NCBI GenBank assembly: GCA_003563915.1
Contig: PWTE01000094.1
Span: 1-58,603, forward strand
DNA length: 58,603 nt
Reading direction: 5' to 3'
From: Nitriliruptoraceae bacterium
Lineage (GTDB): Bacteria > Actinomycetota > Nitriliruptoria > Nitriliruptorales > Nitriliruptoraceae
Each line of letters opens with the position of its first letter. Within the stretch, counting starts at the first letter, position 1. Positions 16,386 to 26,426 of this stretch are shown one piece after another. Made by a program: the position numbers and the translations under genes. The notes beneath the pieces were generated by a model. That model was not told the origin of the DNA. It saw nothing but the letters and a program-made list of their open reading frames with translations, and did no database searches.

Positions 16386-18224
16386 ATGTGGCTGCAGCGT
16401 ACGGCGACGGTCGCCGCCATCAGCATCGTCCTCACGGCCATGGGGTTCGGCGGTCCATCCTCGGCCGCCCCCTCCGAGGTGGTGGGGCCCGACGACGTCC
16501 CGGTCGTCGCGCCTGACCCGCGCTCGCCGGTACCAGCAGCCGCCACGGAGCTGGCACCGGGCCAGCACCTCCCTCTGGGCTGGGCGCCCCCCAGCGACGT
16601 CGTCGTCCGCTACCAACGTCCCGCACCGGGCGTGGTCCTGCGTGGTTTCGCGCCGCCCACCACCGCGTTCGGTGCGGGGCACCGTGGAGTGGATCTGGCC
16701 CTCGCCGTCGGCCTGCCCGTCCACGCCGCCGCGGACGGGTACGTGCACCACGCCGGGCCCGTCGGCCGGATCACGTGGGTGTCGATCGGCCACGCCGACG
16801 GCATCCTGACCAGTTACGGCCCGCTCACCGAGCTCACCGTCCGACGTGGCGACCAGGTCCGGCGGGGACAACGGATCGGTCGGCTGGCCTCGGGCGGGCA
16901 CGGCCACGGAGACCGGGACCAGGGGCTGCACTGGGGTGCGCGGCGCGGTCTGCTCTACCTCGACCCCCTGAGCCTGCTGGACGAGGGAACACCGCGCCCG
17001 TCGCTGATCGGCCCTGGCGGTTGGCAGGGAAGCTCGCACGTGGTCGTCCCCTACGAGCCGTGGCCAGGGGAGCGGTGGGCTGGGACGCGCCTGGCACGCA
17101 GCCCCGTCGCCGAGGCGCCCGGGTTCGCGGTGCCCCCGTCCCCCAACCACCTGATCATGGTGGCGGGACTGGGCAGTGACGATTCGGTCGTCCCGATCGA
17201 CCCGGCCCACCTGGGCTACCCCGCCGCCAGCGTGACGCTGTTGTCCTACAGCGGGCGCCACGACCCGGACGGTCTGGCTGGCGACGACCCTCGCCGTGAT
17301 CAGCTGCCGTACAGCCCGCCGGACACGTGGCCCGGGGTCGAGCTGGCCGCGGCGCGACTCGAGGACCAGCTCCGGGCCCAACGTGCCCGCGAGCCGGGCC
17401 GCGCCGTCGACCTGATCGGACACTCGATGGGCGGCGTCGTGATCCTGTACTACCTCACCGAACTCCACGACCCCTACGACCCGACCCTGCCCTCGATCGG
17501 GCGGGTCGTCACCGTGGCCTCACCCCACCAGGGCTCGGACCTGGCGGGCGCTGCCCGTTGGTTGGGCGCCCACCCGGTGATCGGTGGTGCGATCGAACTG
17601 GCCCGTCGGACCCTGCTCCGGAACACCGACGCGGGCCAGGAGCGGTTGCCCCTCGGCATCCCGGCGATCGACCAGCTGCATCCGCACTCGTCCCTGATCC
17701 GTCGACAGGCCGAGCGGTGGGGCGAGGCGCTGGATCGCGGGCACGCCGGTCCTCTGGCGATGGGCACCCAGGTGCTGGCGATCGGTGGGCAGGCCGACCT
17801 GACCGTCGGACCCAGCCGGGCACGCCTGCCCGACGAGGTGAACCTCCGTGAGCTGCTGGAAGCCGACACCTTCGATGGCTTCCGCCGGGACGAGGTCGTC
17901 ACCGAGACGGTCCTGCCCGGAGGGCACGACGGGGTACGGCACACCGAAGCCGTCCGCGAGGCAACCTGGCGGTTCCTCGCGGGGGAGACGCCGGTTCTCA
18001 CCGAGGGAGGACTGCTGGCGTGGGCCAGCGACGAGGTCGGCCTGGCCGCCAACGTCGGCGCCGCCTACCTGTGGGTGCACGGCGGCATGCTCAGCGACCT
18101 GCGACGCACGGTCCGCTCTCCCGCGAGCTCGGGACCGGTCGAAGTGATCGACCGGGACCGTGAGGTCGAGCGCCCGCCGGACGACCCGGCGGCGCGGTGG
18201 ACGCGGTCAGGAGCACCGAGGTAG
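16386..18224 (+). CDS. Secreted M23-like (LytM) domain fused to an alpha/beta hydrolase
   Basis: A 612-aa exported protein. A signal peptide ([20 protein letters not shown], likely cut after SSAA) leads to an M23/LytM domain (about residues 85-200). A lipase-like alpha/beta hydrolase domain follows (about 255-530) with the nucleophile box GHSMGG (Ser347) and [12 protein letters not shown]. The M23 zinc ligands appear as His99 and Asp103 (HRGVD) and His182 (LHWG). The two histidines usual for catalysis are replaced: YGPLT for YxHL and GLH for HxH. The domain is therefore probably a non-catalytic wall binder, and the hydrolase may be the working part. GGGGAGGGG precedes the ATG. M23 genes often lie before rpsB in Actinobacteria. 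Confidence 0.88.
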   Translation: MWLQRTATVAAISIVLTAMGFGGPSSAAPSEVVGPDDVPVVAPDPRSPVPAAATELAPGQHLPLGWAPPSDVVVRYQRPAPGVVLRGFAPPTTAFGAGHRGVDLALAVGLPVHAAADGYVHHAGPVGRITWVSIGHADGILTSYGPLTELTVRRGDQVRRGQRIGRLASGGHGHGDRDQGLHWGARRGLLYLDPLSLLDEGTPRPSLIGPGGWQGSSHVVVPYEPWPGERWAGTRLARSPVAEAPGFAVPPSPNHLIMVAGLGSDDSVVPIDPAHLGYPAASVTLLSYSGRHDPDGLAGDDPRRDQLPYSPPDTWPGVELAAARLEDQLRAQRAREPGRAVDLIGHSMGGVVILYYLTELHDPYDPTLPSIGRVVTVASPHQGSDLAGAARWLGAHPVIGGAIELARRTLLRNTDAGQERLPLGIPAIDQLHPHSSLIRRQAERWGEALDRGHAGPLAMGTQVLAIGGQADLTVGPSRARLPDEVNLRELLEADTFDGFRRDEVVTETVLPGGHDGVRHTEAVREATWRFLAGETPVLTEGGLLAWASDEVGLAANVGAAYLWVHGGMLSDLRRTVRSPASSGPVEVIDRDREVERPPDDPAARWTRSGAPR

Positions 18225-18424
18225 GCTGTCCCGGTCGGGCCTGCCTCGTCGGTAGGCCCGCTATCACGTTCACCACATCCCACACGCCCGCTGACGGGTG
18301 GCCCCGGTGCCTCGTGGAACACGAGGTGGGTCACAGGACGCGTCGCCGCGACGGTGTTGCTGCCGCGCAGTGCGACATCCGGATGATGCGGGCGGAGGCC
18401 CAACCGAACCCCAGGAGCTCCACC
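18222..18424 (+). ncRNA. Structured rpsB leader region
   Basis: A TAGGCT element (18222-18227) overlaps the stop of the previous gene. A 10-bp hairpin then forms from CGGGCCT...AGGCCCG (18236-18260), and a second from CCTCGTG-gaa-CACGAGG (18310-18326). The first could be a terminator of the upstream gene or the 5' end of the rpsB transcript. About 200 nt separate the two genes with no coding frame, so an S2 autoregulatory leader is plausible. I cannot assign it to a named family. Confidence 0.4.
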
Positions 18425-19366
18425 ATGGCCGTTGTCACCATGCGCCAGCTACTCGAAGCCGGCGTCCACTTCGGGCACCAGACCCGCCGCTGGAACCCCA
18501 AGATGCGCAACTACATCTACGGGGAGCGCAGCGGGATCCACGTGATCGACATCCGTCAGACCGTCGAACACATCGAACGCGCCTACCCCTTCACGCGCGA
18601 CCTCGTCGCCAAGGGCGGCACCGTGCTGTTCATCGGCACCAAGAAGCAGGCCCGCGAGACCATCGAGTACCAGGCCACCCGCGTCGGCATGCCGTACGTC
18701 ACCGAGCGGTGGATGGGCGGCATGCTCACCAACTTCGCCACCATCAAGGGCCGTATCGCTCGTCTGAAGGAACTCGAGGCGATGGAAGCCTCCGGCACCT
18801 TCGACCTCCTGCCCAAGAAGGAGGTCCTGCAGCTCGGGCGCGAACACGACAAGCTGCAGACCAACCTCGGCGGCATCCGCGAGATGGGCAAGCTGCCCGA
18901 CGCCGTGTGGGTCATCGACACCGTGATCGAGAAGATCGCCGTGGACGAGGCCAACAAGCTCAACATCCCCGTCATCGCGATCCTGGACACGAACTGCGAC
19001 CCCGACCTGGTCCAGTACCCGATCGCGGGGAACGACGACGCCATCCGTTCGTCGGCCCTGCTGACCCGCATCATCGCCGACGCGTGCGCCGACGGTCTAC
19101 TGCTGCGAGCCTCCCGCTCACCCGACGAGGAACTCCGGGTCCAGGCCCTCCAGGCCACCCAGTCCGACAGCAGTGGCCTCGACGCCTCCGAGCCGAAGGC
19201 TGCCTGGGAGATCGAGCTGGAGCGCCAGCAGGCGGCCGAGAAGGCCACCAAGGCAGCCGGTGAGGCCGCAGAGCCCGCCCCGGCTTCCGAGCCCGCCCCG
19301 GCTGCCGAGCCCGCCCCGGCTTCCGAGCCCGCCCCGGCCGACACGGAGTCGTCCTCGCAGGGCTGA
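18425..19366 (+). CDS. rpsB: Ribosomal protein S2
   Basis: S2 (313 aa) is a late-assembling 30S protein that helps bind S1. The conserved core runs from [22 protein letters not shown] to about residue 230 (VDTNCDP-type block [21 protein letters not shown]). The last ~80 residues are an Ala/Pro/Glu-rich tail that contains an 18-bp tandem repeat, so the protein is longer than most S2 proteins. An AGGAG sequence stands 7 nt before the ATG. tsf follows, the standard rpsB-tsf pair. Confidence 0.98.
   Translation: MAVVTMRQLLEAGVHFGHQTRRWNPKMRNYIYGERSGIHVIDIRQTVEHIERAYPFTRDLVAKGGTVLFIGTKKQARETIEYQATRVGMPYVTERWMGGMLTNFATIKGRIARLKELEAMEASGTFDLLPKKEVLQLGREHDKLQTNLGGIREMGKLPDAVWVIDTVIEKIAVDEANKLNIPVIAILDTNCDPDLVQYPIAGNDDAIRSSALLTRIIADACADGLLLRASRSPDEELRVQALQATQSDSSGLDASEPKAAWEIELERQQAAEKATKAAGEAAEPAPASEPAPAAEPAPASEPAPADTESSSQG
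19271..19339 (+). repeat. 18-bp tandem repeat in the rpsB tail
   Basis: The unit gagcccgccccggcttcc is repeated almost perfectly 3.8 times and encodes [12 protein letters not shown] hexapeptides in the disordered S2 C-terminus. The repeat could change copy number by slippage without shifting frame. Confidence 0.85.
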
Positions 19367-19418
19367 GACGGACGGGAGATCGTCGCCGCTCCGACCGGTG
19401 CGACCGTGACGTCCGTCT
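19366..19418 (+). promoter_or_regulatory. Inverted repeat between rpsB and tsf
   Basis: AGACGGAC and GTCCGTCT can pair across a 37-nt loop in the 96-nt gap between the genes. It could be a partial terminator that reduces tsf transcription, or an mRNA stability element. The long loop makes it weak evidence. Confidence 0.25.
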
Positions 19419-19462
19419 GCCTCCTTCCCCCTCCCATCACCCCAGAAGCCAGGAGAACGCCC

Positions 19463-20074
19463 GTGGCGATCACCGCTGCCGACGTGAAGAAGCTGCGTGA
19501 GCTGACCAACGCGCCGATGATGGCCTGCAAGAAGGCCCTGGTCGACGCCGACGGCGACTTCGACAAGGCCGCCGAACTGGTCCGCGAGCGCACCGGTGCC
19601 AAGATGGACGCCCGCGCCGCCGAGCGCACCGCCGCCGAAGGTCTCATCCAGACCTACCTGCACACCCCGACCCCGGGGATGCCCCCGAAGGTCGGGGTGA
19701 TGCTGCAACTGTCGTGCGAGACCGACTTCGTCGCGAAGAACGACGCGGTGCAGAAGCTCGCGAAGGACCTCGCGATGCACATCGCGGCATCGAAGCCGTT
19801 GGTCGTGCGCGAGGACCAGGTCGACGAGGCCATGCTGGACAAGGAGCGCGACTTCGCCCGGAAGGAAGCGCTCGACCAGGGCAAGCCCGAGGAGATCGTC
19901 GAGCGCATCGTCGAGGGCAAGGTCAAGAAGGTCTACGAGGAGTGGGTGCTGCTCAACCAGCCCTTCGTCCTCGATGGGGACAAGACCGTCGCCCAGGCCA
20001 TCAGCGAGGTCCAGGCGATCGTCGGCGAGAAGCTCGAGGTCGCCCGCTTCGCCCGCTTCGAGGTCGGTGCCTGA
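19463..20074 (+). CDS. tsf: Elongation factor Ts
   Basis: EF-Ts (203 aa) exchanges GDP for GTP on EF-Tu. The N-terminal UBA-like domain ([24 protein letters not shown]) and the TDFVAKND motif that contacts EF-Tu are present. At 203 aa it is the short form with a single core subdomain, whereas many Actinobacteria have about 270 aa with a duplicated core. The GTG start has AGGAGA 6 nt upstream. A strong hairpin overlaps its stop codon. Confidence 0.97.
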   Translation: MAITAADVKKLRELTNAPMMACKKALVDADGDFDKAAELVRERTGAKMDARAAERTAAEGLIQTYLHTPTPGMPPKVGVMLQLSCETDFVAKNDAVQKLAKDLAMHIAASKPLVVREDQVDEAMLDKERDFARKEALDQGKPEEIVERIVEGKVKKVYEEWVLLNQPFVLDGDKTVAQAISEVQAIVGEKLEVARFARFEVGA

Positions 20075-20091
20075 CCTTCGGTCAGGCACCG
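20065..20091 (+). terminator. Hairpin terminator overlapping the tsf stop
   Basis: A perfect 12-bp stem (CGGTGCCTGACC with GGTCAGGCACCG) closes a 3-nt loop and contains the tsf TGA. No T tract follows. It would stop or weaken transcription before pyrH, which has its own TAGCAT -10-like hexamer at 20123-20128. Confidence 0.6.
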
Positions 20092-20168
20092 AACCGCGGT
20101 GGGGCTCGCCTCGTCCGGCGGCTAGCATCGCGCGACAGCCCGCCGTCACCGTCGAGGATCGCACCCGG

Positions 20169-20918
20169 ATGCCCACTCGTGCTCCCTACAAGCGCGTGCT
20201 GCTCAAGCTCTCGGGGGAGGCGTTCTCCGACCCCTCCGTCAAGGGCGGCATCGACCCCGGCATCGTCCGCCAGGTCGCCCGCGAGATCGTCGAACTGAAG
20301 TCCTCGGACGGCACCGAGATCGGGGTCGTCGTCGGTGGTGGCAACATCTTCCGGGGCGCGTCCCCTTCAGCGACCGGGATGGATCGCTCCAGTGCCGACC
20401 ACATGGGGATGTTGGCGACCGTGATCAACGCGCTGGCGCTCCAGGATGCGATCGAGAAGGCGGGGGTGGAGACGCGGGTGCAGACCGCGATCGACATGCA
20501 GGCCATCGCCGAGCCCTACATCCGCCGGCGTGCGGTCCGTCACCTGGAGAAGGGCCGTGTCGTGATCTTCGCGGCCGGGCTCGGCGTGCCGTACTTCACG
20601 ACCGATACCACCGCGGCACAGCGCGCCCTGGAGATCGATGCGGAGGCGATCCTGAAGGGGACGGGGGTCGACGGCGTGTACGACCGCGATCCCCGCGTGG
20701 ACGGCAACGCGCAACGCTACGAGGAGATCGACTTCCTCGCCGTCCTGAACCAGGGCTTGAAGGTGATGGATGCCACCGCGATCTCGTTGTGCATGGACAA
20801 CCAGCTGCCCATCGTCGTCTTCGAGCTCCTCCGCGAGGGCAACATCCGCAGGGTCGTGCGAGGTGAGCCGGTCGGCACACTGGTCCACGCGGACGTCCTG
20901 CTCGATCCCACCAGCTGA
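20169..20918 (+). CDS. pyrH: UMP kinase
   Basis: A 249-aa bacterial UMP kinase of the amino acid kinase fold, which makes UDP from UMP and ATP. Signatures are [13 protein letters not shown], the GGGNIFRG phosphate loop, [12 protein letters not shown] and [14 protein letters not shown]. It lies in the usual tsf-pyrH-frr order. The ATG was chosen because it directly precedes the conserved N-terminus. It likely has its own promoter, because a terminator precedes it. frr follows after 20 nt. Confidence 0.98.
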   Translation: MPTRAPYKRVLLKLSGEAFSDPSVKGGIDPGIVRQVAREIVELKSSDGTEIGVVVGGGNIFRGASPSATGMDRSSADHMGMLATVINALALQDAIEKAGVETRVQTAIDMQAIAEPYIRRRAVRHLEKGRVVIFAAGLGVPYFTTDTTAAQRALEIDAEAILKGTGVDGVYDRDPRVDGNAQRYEEIDFLAVLNQGLKVMDATAISLCMDNQLPIVVFELLREGNIRRVVRGEPVGTLVHADVLLDPTS

Positions 20919-20938
20919 CCGCAAGGAGAGGATCCGAC

Positions 20939-21499
20939 ATGAGCCTCGACGAGATCGCCGCTGACGCGGCCCACCGGATGGACCAGGCCGTGGAGAAGGT
21001 GTCCGAGGACTTCCAGGGCATCCGGACCGGCCGCGCCAACCCGCAGATCCTCAACAAGGTGTTGGTGGACTACTACGGCAGCCCGACGCCCCTCCAGCAG
21101 TTGGCGAACTTCTCGGTGCCCGAGCCGCGCATCCTCATCGTCAACCCGTTCGACAAGGGTTCGGTCAACGCCATCGAGAAGGCCATCCGTGACGCCGATC
21201 TGGGGCTGAACCCCGCCAACGACGGCGGCATCATCCGGTGCGTCTTCCCCGAGCTCACCGAGGAACGGCGCAAGGACTACATCAAGCTCGCGAAGCAGGC
21301 CGCCGAGGAGGGTCGCGTGGCGATCCGCAACGTCCGCCGCAGTGCGCGGGATGCCATGCAGAAGCTGGAGGACGACGGCGACGTCGGCAAGGACGAGCAC
21401 GAGCGGTACGCGAAGCAGCTCGAGGAGCTGACCGGCGACCACGTGGGTCGGATCGACAAGGCCCTGGAACAGAAGGAGCAGGAGCTGCTGGAGGTCTGA
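20939..21499 (+). CDS. frr: Ribosome recycling factor
   Basis: RRF (186 aa, normal length) splits post-termination ribosomes together with EF-G. Conserved blocks are GRANPQILNKVLVDYYGSPTPLQQLANFSVPEPR, FDKGSVNAIEKAI, LGLNPANDGGIIR and RKDYIKLAKQAAEEGRVAIRNVRR. The ATG has AAGGAGAGG at ideal distance. It is probably co-transcribed with pyrH. Confidence 0.98.
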   Translation: MSLDEIAADAAHRMDQAVEKVSEDFQGIRTGRANPQILNKVLVDYYGSPTPLQQLANFSVPEPRILIVNPFDKGSVNAIEKAIRDADLGLNPANDGGIIRCVFPELTEERRKDYIKLAKQAAEEGRVAIRNVRRSARDAMQKLEDDGDVGKDEHERYAKQLEELTGDHVGRIDKALEQKEQELLEV

Positions 21500-21563
21500 G
21501 GCGGCGACGTTACGTCGGATCTGAACGAGCCATCCCTGCCGCCTCCGCCCGGGAGCCGCGACC

Positions 21564-22418
21564 ATGTCCACCGACCCGACCGAGGAGGACGCTGCCGCGT
21601 CCCGCGCGGTCGTCGGCGGGCGTCACCTGCCGCTCGCCATCGCGGTCGGCGTGGCCATGGCTGCGCTGTTCCTCGCCAGCTTGTTCTGGCATCCGGTGGC
21701 GTTCACGATCGTGGTGGCGGTCCTGACGGCCCTGGCCTACGTCGAATCCCACCGCGTCATGGCGCCGATCGGCGCACCACTGGCCGTGCCCGTGCTGATC
21801 CTCGGCACCCTGACGATGCTGTTCGGCGCCTTCCAGGCCCGACACACCGGCCAGATTATCGGGGTGCTCGTCCTCTTCCTGGCGGCGATCGTGTGGCAGC
21901 TGGCCGACCGTGACCGTGAGCAGCTCGTCCAGCGGCTGTCCCTGACGCTGTTGTTCGGCCTGTGGGTCGGCTTCCTCGCCTCCTTCGCGGTGCTGCTCGT
22001 GGAACGGTCCCCCGCCGGAGCTATGGGGGTGCTCGCGGTGATCGGTGCCGCGATCCTGACGGATATCGGCGGGTATGGCTTCGGGGTGAGGTTCGGCAAG
22101 CACAAGGTCGCGCCCACCATCAGCCCCAACAAGTCGTGGGAAGGGCTGATCGGCGGACTGGTGGTCGCCACCGCAGGTGGGGCCTTCGTGCTCCCGCTCC
22201 TCGATCCGCGCTTCGGCTGGGAGCTCGGGGTCATCATCGCACTGGCGTGTGGTCTCGCCTCCTTCGTCGGTGATCTGACCGAGTCGATGATCAAGCGCGA
22301 CCTCGGCGTCAAGGACCTCGGTGGCCTGCTCCCCGGCCACGGCGGCATCCTCGACCGGGTCGACGGGATCCTCGTCGCCCTGCCGGTGGGCTACTTCATC
22401 CTCGAGGTGGCACTCTGA
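21564..22418 (+). CDS. cdsA: Phosphatidate cytidylyltransferase
   Basis: An integral membrane enzyme (284 aa) that makes CDP-diacylglycerol for phospholipid synthesis. About eight hydrophobic segments are visible. The C-terminal signature is present (SFVGDLTESMIKRDLGVKDLG-type, with GHGGILDRVDG), as is FGKHKVAPTISPNKSWEGLIGG. It occupies the usual place after frr. The N-terminal 20 residues are polar and cytoplasmic. Confidence 0.96.
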   Translation: MSTDPTEEDAAASRAVVGGRHLPLAIAVGVAMAALFLASLFWHPVAFTIVVAVLTALAYVESHRVMAPIGAPLAVPVLILGTLTMLFGAFQARHTGQIIGVLVLFLAAIVWQLADRDREQLVQRLSLTLLFGLWVGFLASFAVLLVERSPAGAMGVLAVIGAAILTDIGGYGFGVRFGKHKVAPTISPNKSWEGLIGGLVVATAGGAFVLPLLDPRFGWELGVIIALACGLASFVGDLTESMIKRDLGVKDLGGLLPGHGGILDRVDGILVALPVGYFILEVAL

Positions 22419-22533
22419 GGCCGAGGCCTCCCGTGGACGGTCCGGGCTGCCGTACCCTCACAGGTCAGCACGTCGTCATCGCACCTCCGGTCCACCGCGC
22501 GCCGACACCCTCTCCGTCGTACCTAGGAACGCC

Positions 22534-23718
22534 GTGTCCGTAGCTCCTGACGCCCTCGATCCCTACGCCCTGACGCGTGAGGGTCTGGTCGACCTGGCCG
22601 TCGAGCTCGAGGAGCCCGCCTACCGCGCGGAGCAGATCCACGGCTGGCTGGTGCGCGGCGTCGACGACCCGAACGAGATGACCAACCTGCCCAGGTCGCT
22701 GCGCGCCATCCTGTCCGAACGGTTCGCCCCGACCCGCCCTGAGCTGGTCGCCCACCGCGTGGGGGACGACGGGCACACCCACAAGCTGCTGTTGCGCTTC
22801 CCGGACGGTGAGGCGATCGAGACCGTCCTGATGCTCTACCCGAAGCGCGCGACGGTCTGCATCTCCACGCAGGCAGGGTGCGCGCTGGGTTGTCCCTTCT
22901 GCGCGACCGGTCAGGCCGGGTTCCGGCGCCAGTTGACGGCCGGCGAGGTCGTCCGTCAGGTCGTCGTGGCGGATGCGGCCCTGCGGTCCGGAGCGATCGC
23001 TGACGAGGAGCTTCCCGACGGCGCGCCGGACCACGTCACCAACGTCGTGTACATGGGGATGGGGGAGCCCTTGGCCAACCTCCCGGCGACCCTCGCGAGT
23101 GTCCGGTGGCTCCACGACCCGGACGGCTTCGGACTCTCGGCCCGAAGCATCACCGTCTCGACGGTCGGTCTGGTCCCCGGGATCCGCAAGCTCGCCGAAC
23201 TCGGGCTCCCCGTGACGCTGGCCGTGAGCCTGCACGCCGCGACCGACGACCTGCGCGACGAACTGGTCCCCATCAACGTCACGCATCCGCTCGCCGAACT
23301 CGAACAGGCCGTCCGTGACTACCGGCGGACCACCAACCGTCGGGTCTCGATCGAGTGGTGCCTGATCGGCGAGGTGAACGACGATGAGCGACAGGCGGAC
23401 GCACTCTCGGCCATCGCCCGGCGCCTGCGGGCCCACGTCAACGTCATCCCGATGAACCCGACACCGGGGGTGCGCTGGAAGGAACCGTCGCGGGAGCGCA
23501 CCCGGGCGTTCGTCGACCGCGTGCGGGACCGCGGGGTCGAGATCACGCTCCGCGACACACGGGGTCGTGACGCCGACGCTGCGTGCGGACAGCTCCTGGC
23601 GTCGTACACGGTGGGTGCCGGCACACGCCTCCCGGCGGCGGTCGGAGCCGCCCGACGCGTGGACGAACTCGCCACCGCCGATCGCGGTGCCGCGCAGGCG
23701 GGGGAGGTGTCGTCGTGA
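22534..23718 (+). CDS. rlmN: 23S rRNA (adenine-2503-C2)-methyltransferase RlmN
   Basis: A 394-aa radical SAM methyltransferase that modifies A2503 of 23S rRNA and A37 of some tRNAs. The cluster motif is CALGCPFC (C-x3-C-x2-C), with GMGEPLAN and [17 protein letters not shown] downstream. The C-terminal [15 protein letters not shown] block carries the second catalytic cysteine. The GTG start follows an AGGAA sequence. A TACCCT hexamer at 22453-22458 may be its -10 element. Its stop overlaps the dxr GTG. Confidence 0.96.
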   Translation: MSVAPDALDPYALTREGLVDLAVELEEPAYRAEQIHGWLVRGVDDPNEMTNLPRSLRAILSERFAPTRPELVAHRVGDDGHTHKLLLRFPDGEAIETVLMLYPKRATVCISTQAGCALGCPFCATGQAGFRRQLTAGEVVRQVVVADAALRSGAIADEELPDGAPDHVTNVVYMGMGEPLANLPATLASVRWLHDPDGFGLSARSITVSTVGLVPGIRKLAELGLPVTLAVSLHAATDDLRDELVPINVTHPLAELEQAVRDYRRTTNRRVSIEWCLIGEVNDDERQADALSAIARRLRAHVNVIPMNPTPGVRWKEPSRERTRAFVDRVRDRGVEITLRDTRGRDADAACGQLLASYTVGAGTRLPAAVGAARRVDELATADRGAAQAGEVSS

Positions 23719-24893
23719 CCCTCCGCCGCGTCCTGGTCCTCGGCTCCACCGGTTCCATCGGCACCCAGACCCTCGAGGTGCTGGGTGCCCATCCCGATCG
23801 ATTCGAGGTGGTCGGTCTGGCCGCTGGGCGGGACGTCGACACCCTCGTAGCTCAGGCGGACGGACTCGGCGTCCGCCACGTCGCGCTCGGTGATCGCGGT
23901 GCGGCGAAGGAGTTGGCGTCCGCACGCCCCGACCTCGAGGTCCTCGACGGGCCGGAAGGCGTCGTGGCGCTGGCCTCGCTCGAGGCGGAACTGTGCGTCA
24001 ACGGGGTGACCGGCGCGATCGGCCTGGAACCGACCCTCGCCGCGCTCGGTGCCGGGACGCCGGTCGCGTTGGCCAACAAGGAGAGCCTGATCGTCGGCGG
24101 TGACCTGGTGGTCGCGGCCGCCGACCGGGCCGGCGGCAGGGACACGACGCTGCTGCCCGTCGACTCGGAGCACTCTGCGCTGCTGCAGTGCCTACGTGGC
24201 GGTCGGCGCGACGAGGTCCGACGGCTCGTGCTGACCGCCAGCGGTGGCCCCTTCCGGGGACGGACGCGGGCCGATCTCGGCGAGGTGACCCGTGAGCAGG
24301 CCCTGGCGCACCCGACCTGGGCGATGGGCCCGATGATCACGATCAACTCGGCCACCCTGATGAACAAGGGGCTGGAGCTGATCGAGGCCCACCTGCTGTT
24401 CGACCAGCCATGGGAAGCGCTCGACGTCGTCGTCCACCCGCAGTCGGTCGTGCATTCGCTCGTCGAGTTCGCCGATGGTTCCAGCCTCGCCCAGCTGTCA
24501 CCGCCGGACATGCGTCTACCGATCCAGCTCGCGTTGGCCTGGCCGGACCGACTCCCGCACGCGTTCACCGCGTGCGACTGGACCCGGGCGCAGGAGCTGA
24601 CCTTCGAACCGGTCGACCGGAGCACGTTCCGTGCACTCGATCTCGCGGAGGCCGCTGGCCGGCGGCGCGGGACCTTCCCGGCGGTCCTGAACGCGGCCAA
24701 CGAGGTCGCCGTCGAGGCGTTCCTGGCGGGGCGAACCAGCTTCCTCGACATCGCCGAGGTGGCCGAGGCCACCCTCGAGGCCTGGGATGCCACGGATCCG
24801 GACGTGCCCACGGTCCTGGAGGACGTGCTGGCCGCCGATCGATGGGCACGGAGCGACGCGACAGGACGTATCGACGGGCGGGGGCGCCGATGA
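23715..24893 (+). CDS. dxr: 1-deoxy-D-xylulose 5-phosphate reductoisomerase
   Basis: DXR (392 aa) makes methylerythritol phosphate, the committed step of the non-mevalonate isoprenoid pathway, using NADPH. Signatures are [16 protein letters not shown], the [12 protein letters not shown] block, [11 protein letters not shown] and SGGPFRG. The metal and substrate motif [26 protein letters not shown] and the loop [13 protein letters not shown] are also seen. The start overlaps rlmN and the stop overlaps the M50 protease gene. With ispG further downstream the window holds two genes of this pathway. Confidence 0.97.
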   Translation: MTLRRVLVLGSTGSIGTQTLEVLGAHPDRFEVVGLAAGRDVDTLVAQADGLGVRHVALGDRGAAKELASARPDLEVLDGPEGVVALASLEAELCVNGVTGAIGLEPTLAALGAGTPVALANKESLIVGGDLVVAAADRAGGRDTTLLPVDSEHSALLQCLRGGRRDEVRRLVLTASGGPFRGRTRADLGEVTREQALAHPTWAMGPMITINSATLMNKGLELIEAHLLFDQPWEALDVVVHPQSVVHSLVEFADGSSLAQLSPPDMRLPIQLALAWPDRLPHAFTACDWTRAQELTFEPVDRSTFRALDLAEAAGRRRGTFPAVLNAANEVAVEAFLAGRTSFLDIAEVAEATLEAWDATDPDVPTVLEDVLAADRWARSDATGRIDGRGRR

Positions 24894-26308
24894 GTGGTGG
24901 GATCGCGATCACCGTCTTCGCGGTGGCGCTCATCGGTGCGATCATGCTCCACGAGTTGGGTCACTTCGCGACGGCGAGGTGGTTCGGCATGAAGGCGGAC
25001 CGCTACTTCCTCGGCTTCGGACCGACGTTGTGGTCGACCAAGCGTGGTGAGACCGAGTACGGCGTGAAAGCGCTGCCGCTGGGTGGGTTCGTACGGATCT
25101 GCGGGATGTCACCGACCGACGACCGGAACGCGTCGGTGATGGACACGGTCTTCCCCTTCGGCGAGCCCCTGCCGGAGGACCCTTGGGGTGCGCTGGAGGA
25201 GGAACTCCGTCGACGCGGGACCCCTCGCCAGACCACCGAACACATCTGTCGTCGGACCCGCGCGACCGTGGAGTCTCGGATCGATCCGGGCGAGATCCGC
25301 GACGTCCTCCGCGAGGTCATCATCACCGAGGTTGAGGACACCGGCCGGGTCGGGGATCTGCGCCATCGGCTGCTCGAGGGTGATCGCGGTCGGTTCTTCC
25401 ACGACCGACCCCCGTGGCAACGCGCGATCGTGCTCTTCGCGGGCTCGGGCATGCACTTCGTGCTGGCCTTCGTGACCCTCTTCGCCGCCGCGGCCTTCCT
25501 CCCGCAGTGGACAGGCGATCTGGACACCCGTGTCGCTCAGGTGATCGAGGACAGCCCGGCCGAGGAGGCCGGCCTGCAGCCCGGTGACCGGGTCGTCGGG
25601 GTCGAGGAGCTCCGGGCGGACGAGTACTCCGTCCTGCGTGACGCCATCCGCGAACGTCCAGGTGAGCCGATCAGCGTGGTCGTCGAACGCGACGGTGAGG
25701 AGCTCGCCCTCCTGATGGTTCCGGAGGTGAACGAGGATCCGGAGACCGGAGAGGGGTTCGGCACGGTCGGGTTCGCTCCGGAGCTCGAGCTCCGACGCGT
25801 CGGAGCCGTCGATGCCCTGGAGCAGGCCCTGGTCGGCGAGGTCGCGCCTGGCCGGGTCATCGGGGTGATCCCCATGTTCGTGGGGTCGATCGAGGGGATC
25901 ATCAACGTCTTCAGCCCATCGGGTCTGGCGGACATCGTCGCGCAGGCGACCGGTCAGCAGGAGCGCGATGTCGAGGGGGCGGTCTCGATCGTCGGTGCGG
26001 CCGCCCTCGCCGGACAGGCCTCGGAGGGAGCGCTCGGTCTGTTGGCGATCCTCGGGCTGTTCGCAGCCATCAACGTGTTCATCGGCATCTTCAACCTCGC
26101 GCCGGTCCCTCCGCTGGACGGTGGCCACCTGGCGATCCTCGGCATCGAGAAGGTGGTGAACACCCTCCGTCGATTGCGTGGCAAGGCCGCGGACTACACC
26201 GTTGATCCGCGGGTGTTCGCGGCCATCGCGATCCCCGTCATCGCCGGGCTGTTGGTGCTGATGGGCCTGCTGATCTGGCTCGACATCACCGATCCGATCC
26301 AGCTCTGA
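24890..26308 (+). CDS. rseP: Site-2 protease RseP/Rip (M50 zinc metalloprotease)
   Basis: A 472-aa membrane protease that cuts transmembrane substrates such as anti-sigma factors. Helix 1 carries HELGH (His21, Glu22, His25). GGFVRICGM follows, then a PDZ domain (about residues 215-290, [15 protein letters not shown]), and the last helices contain [13 protein letters not shown] with the third metal ligand. Between GGFVRICGM (residue 73) and the PPWQR segment (residue 174) is a hydrophilic stretch of about 95 residues, much longer than usual. The ATG overlaps the dxr stop. The dxr-rip-ispG order is standard for Actinobacteria. Confidence 0.95.
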   Translation: MSGGIAITVFAVALIGAIMLHELGHFATARWFGMKADRYFLGFGPTLWSTKRGETEYGVKALPLGGFVRICGMSPTDDRNASVMDTVFPFGEPLPEDPWGALEEELRRRGTPRQTTEHICRRTRATVESRIDPGEIRDVLREVIITEVEDTGRVGDLRHRLLEGDRGRFFHDRPPWQRAIVLFAGSGMHFVLAFVTLFAAAAFLPQWTGDLDTRVAQVIEDSPAEEAGLQPGDRVVGVEELRADEYSVLRDAIRERPGEPISVVVERDGEELALLMVPEVNEDPETGEGFGTVGFAPELELRRVGAVDALEQALVGEVAPGRVIGVIPMFVGSIEGIINVFSPSGLADIVAQATGQQERDVEGAVSIVGAAALAGQASEGALGLLAILGLFAAINVFIGIFNLAPVPPLDGGHLAILGIEKVVNTLRRLRGKAADYTVDPRVFAAIAIPVIAGLLVLMGLLIWLDITDPIQL

Positions 26309-26426
26309 CGCCCCCGTCCGTCGGACGGTCCCGGTAGCGGGTCACCAGGAGCCGGCCAGCGGTAGCCTCGGTACCGAACCTCGGGTGCACCCCTCCCAGC
26401 CCTCGCCCGTGACCGCGGAGCCCACC

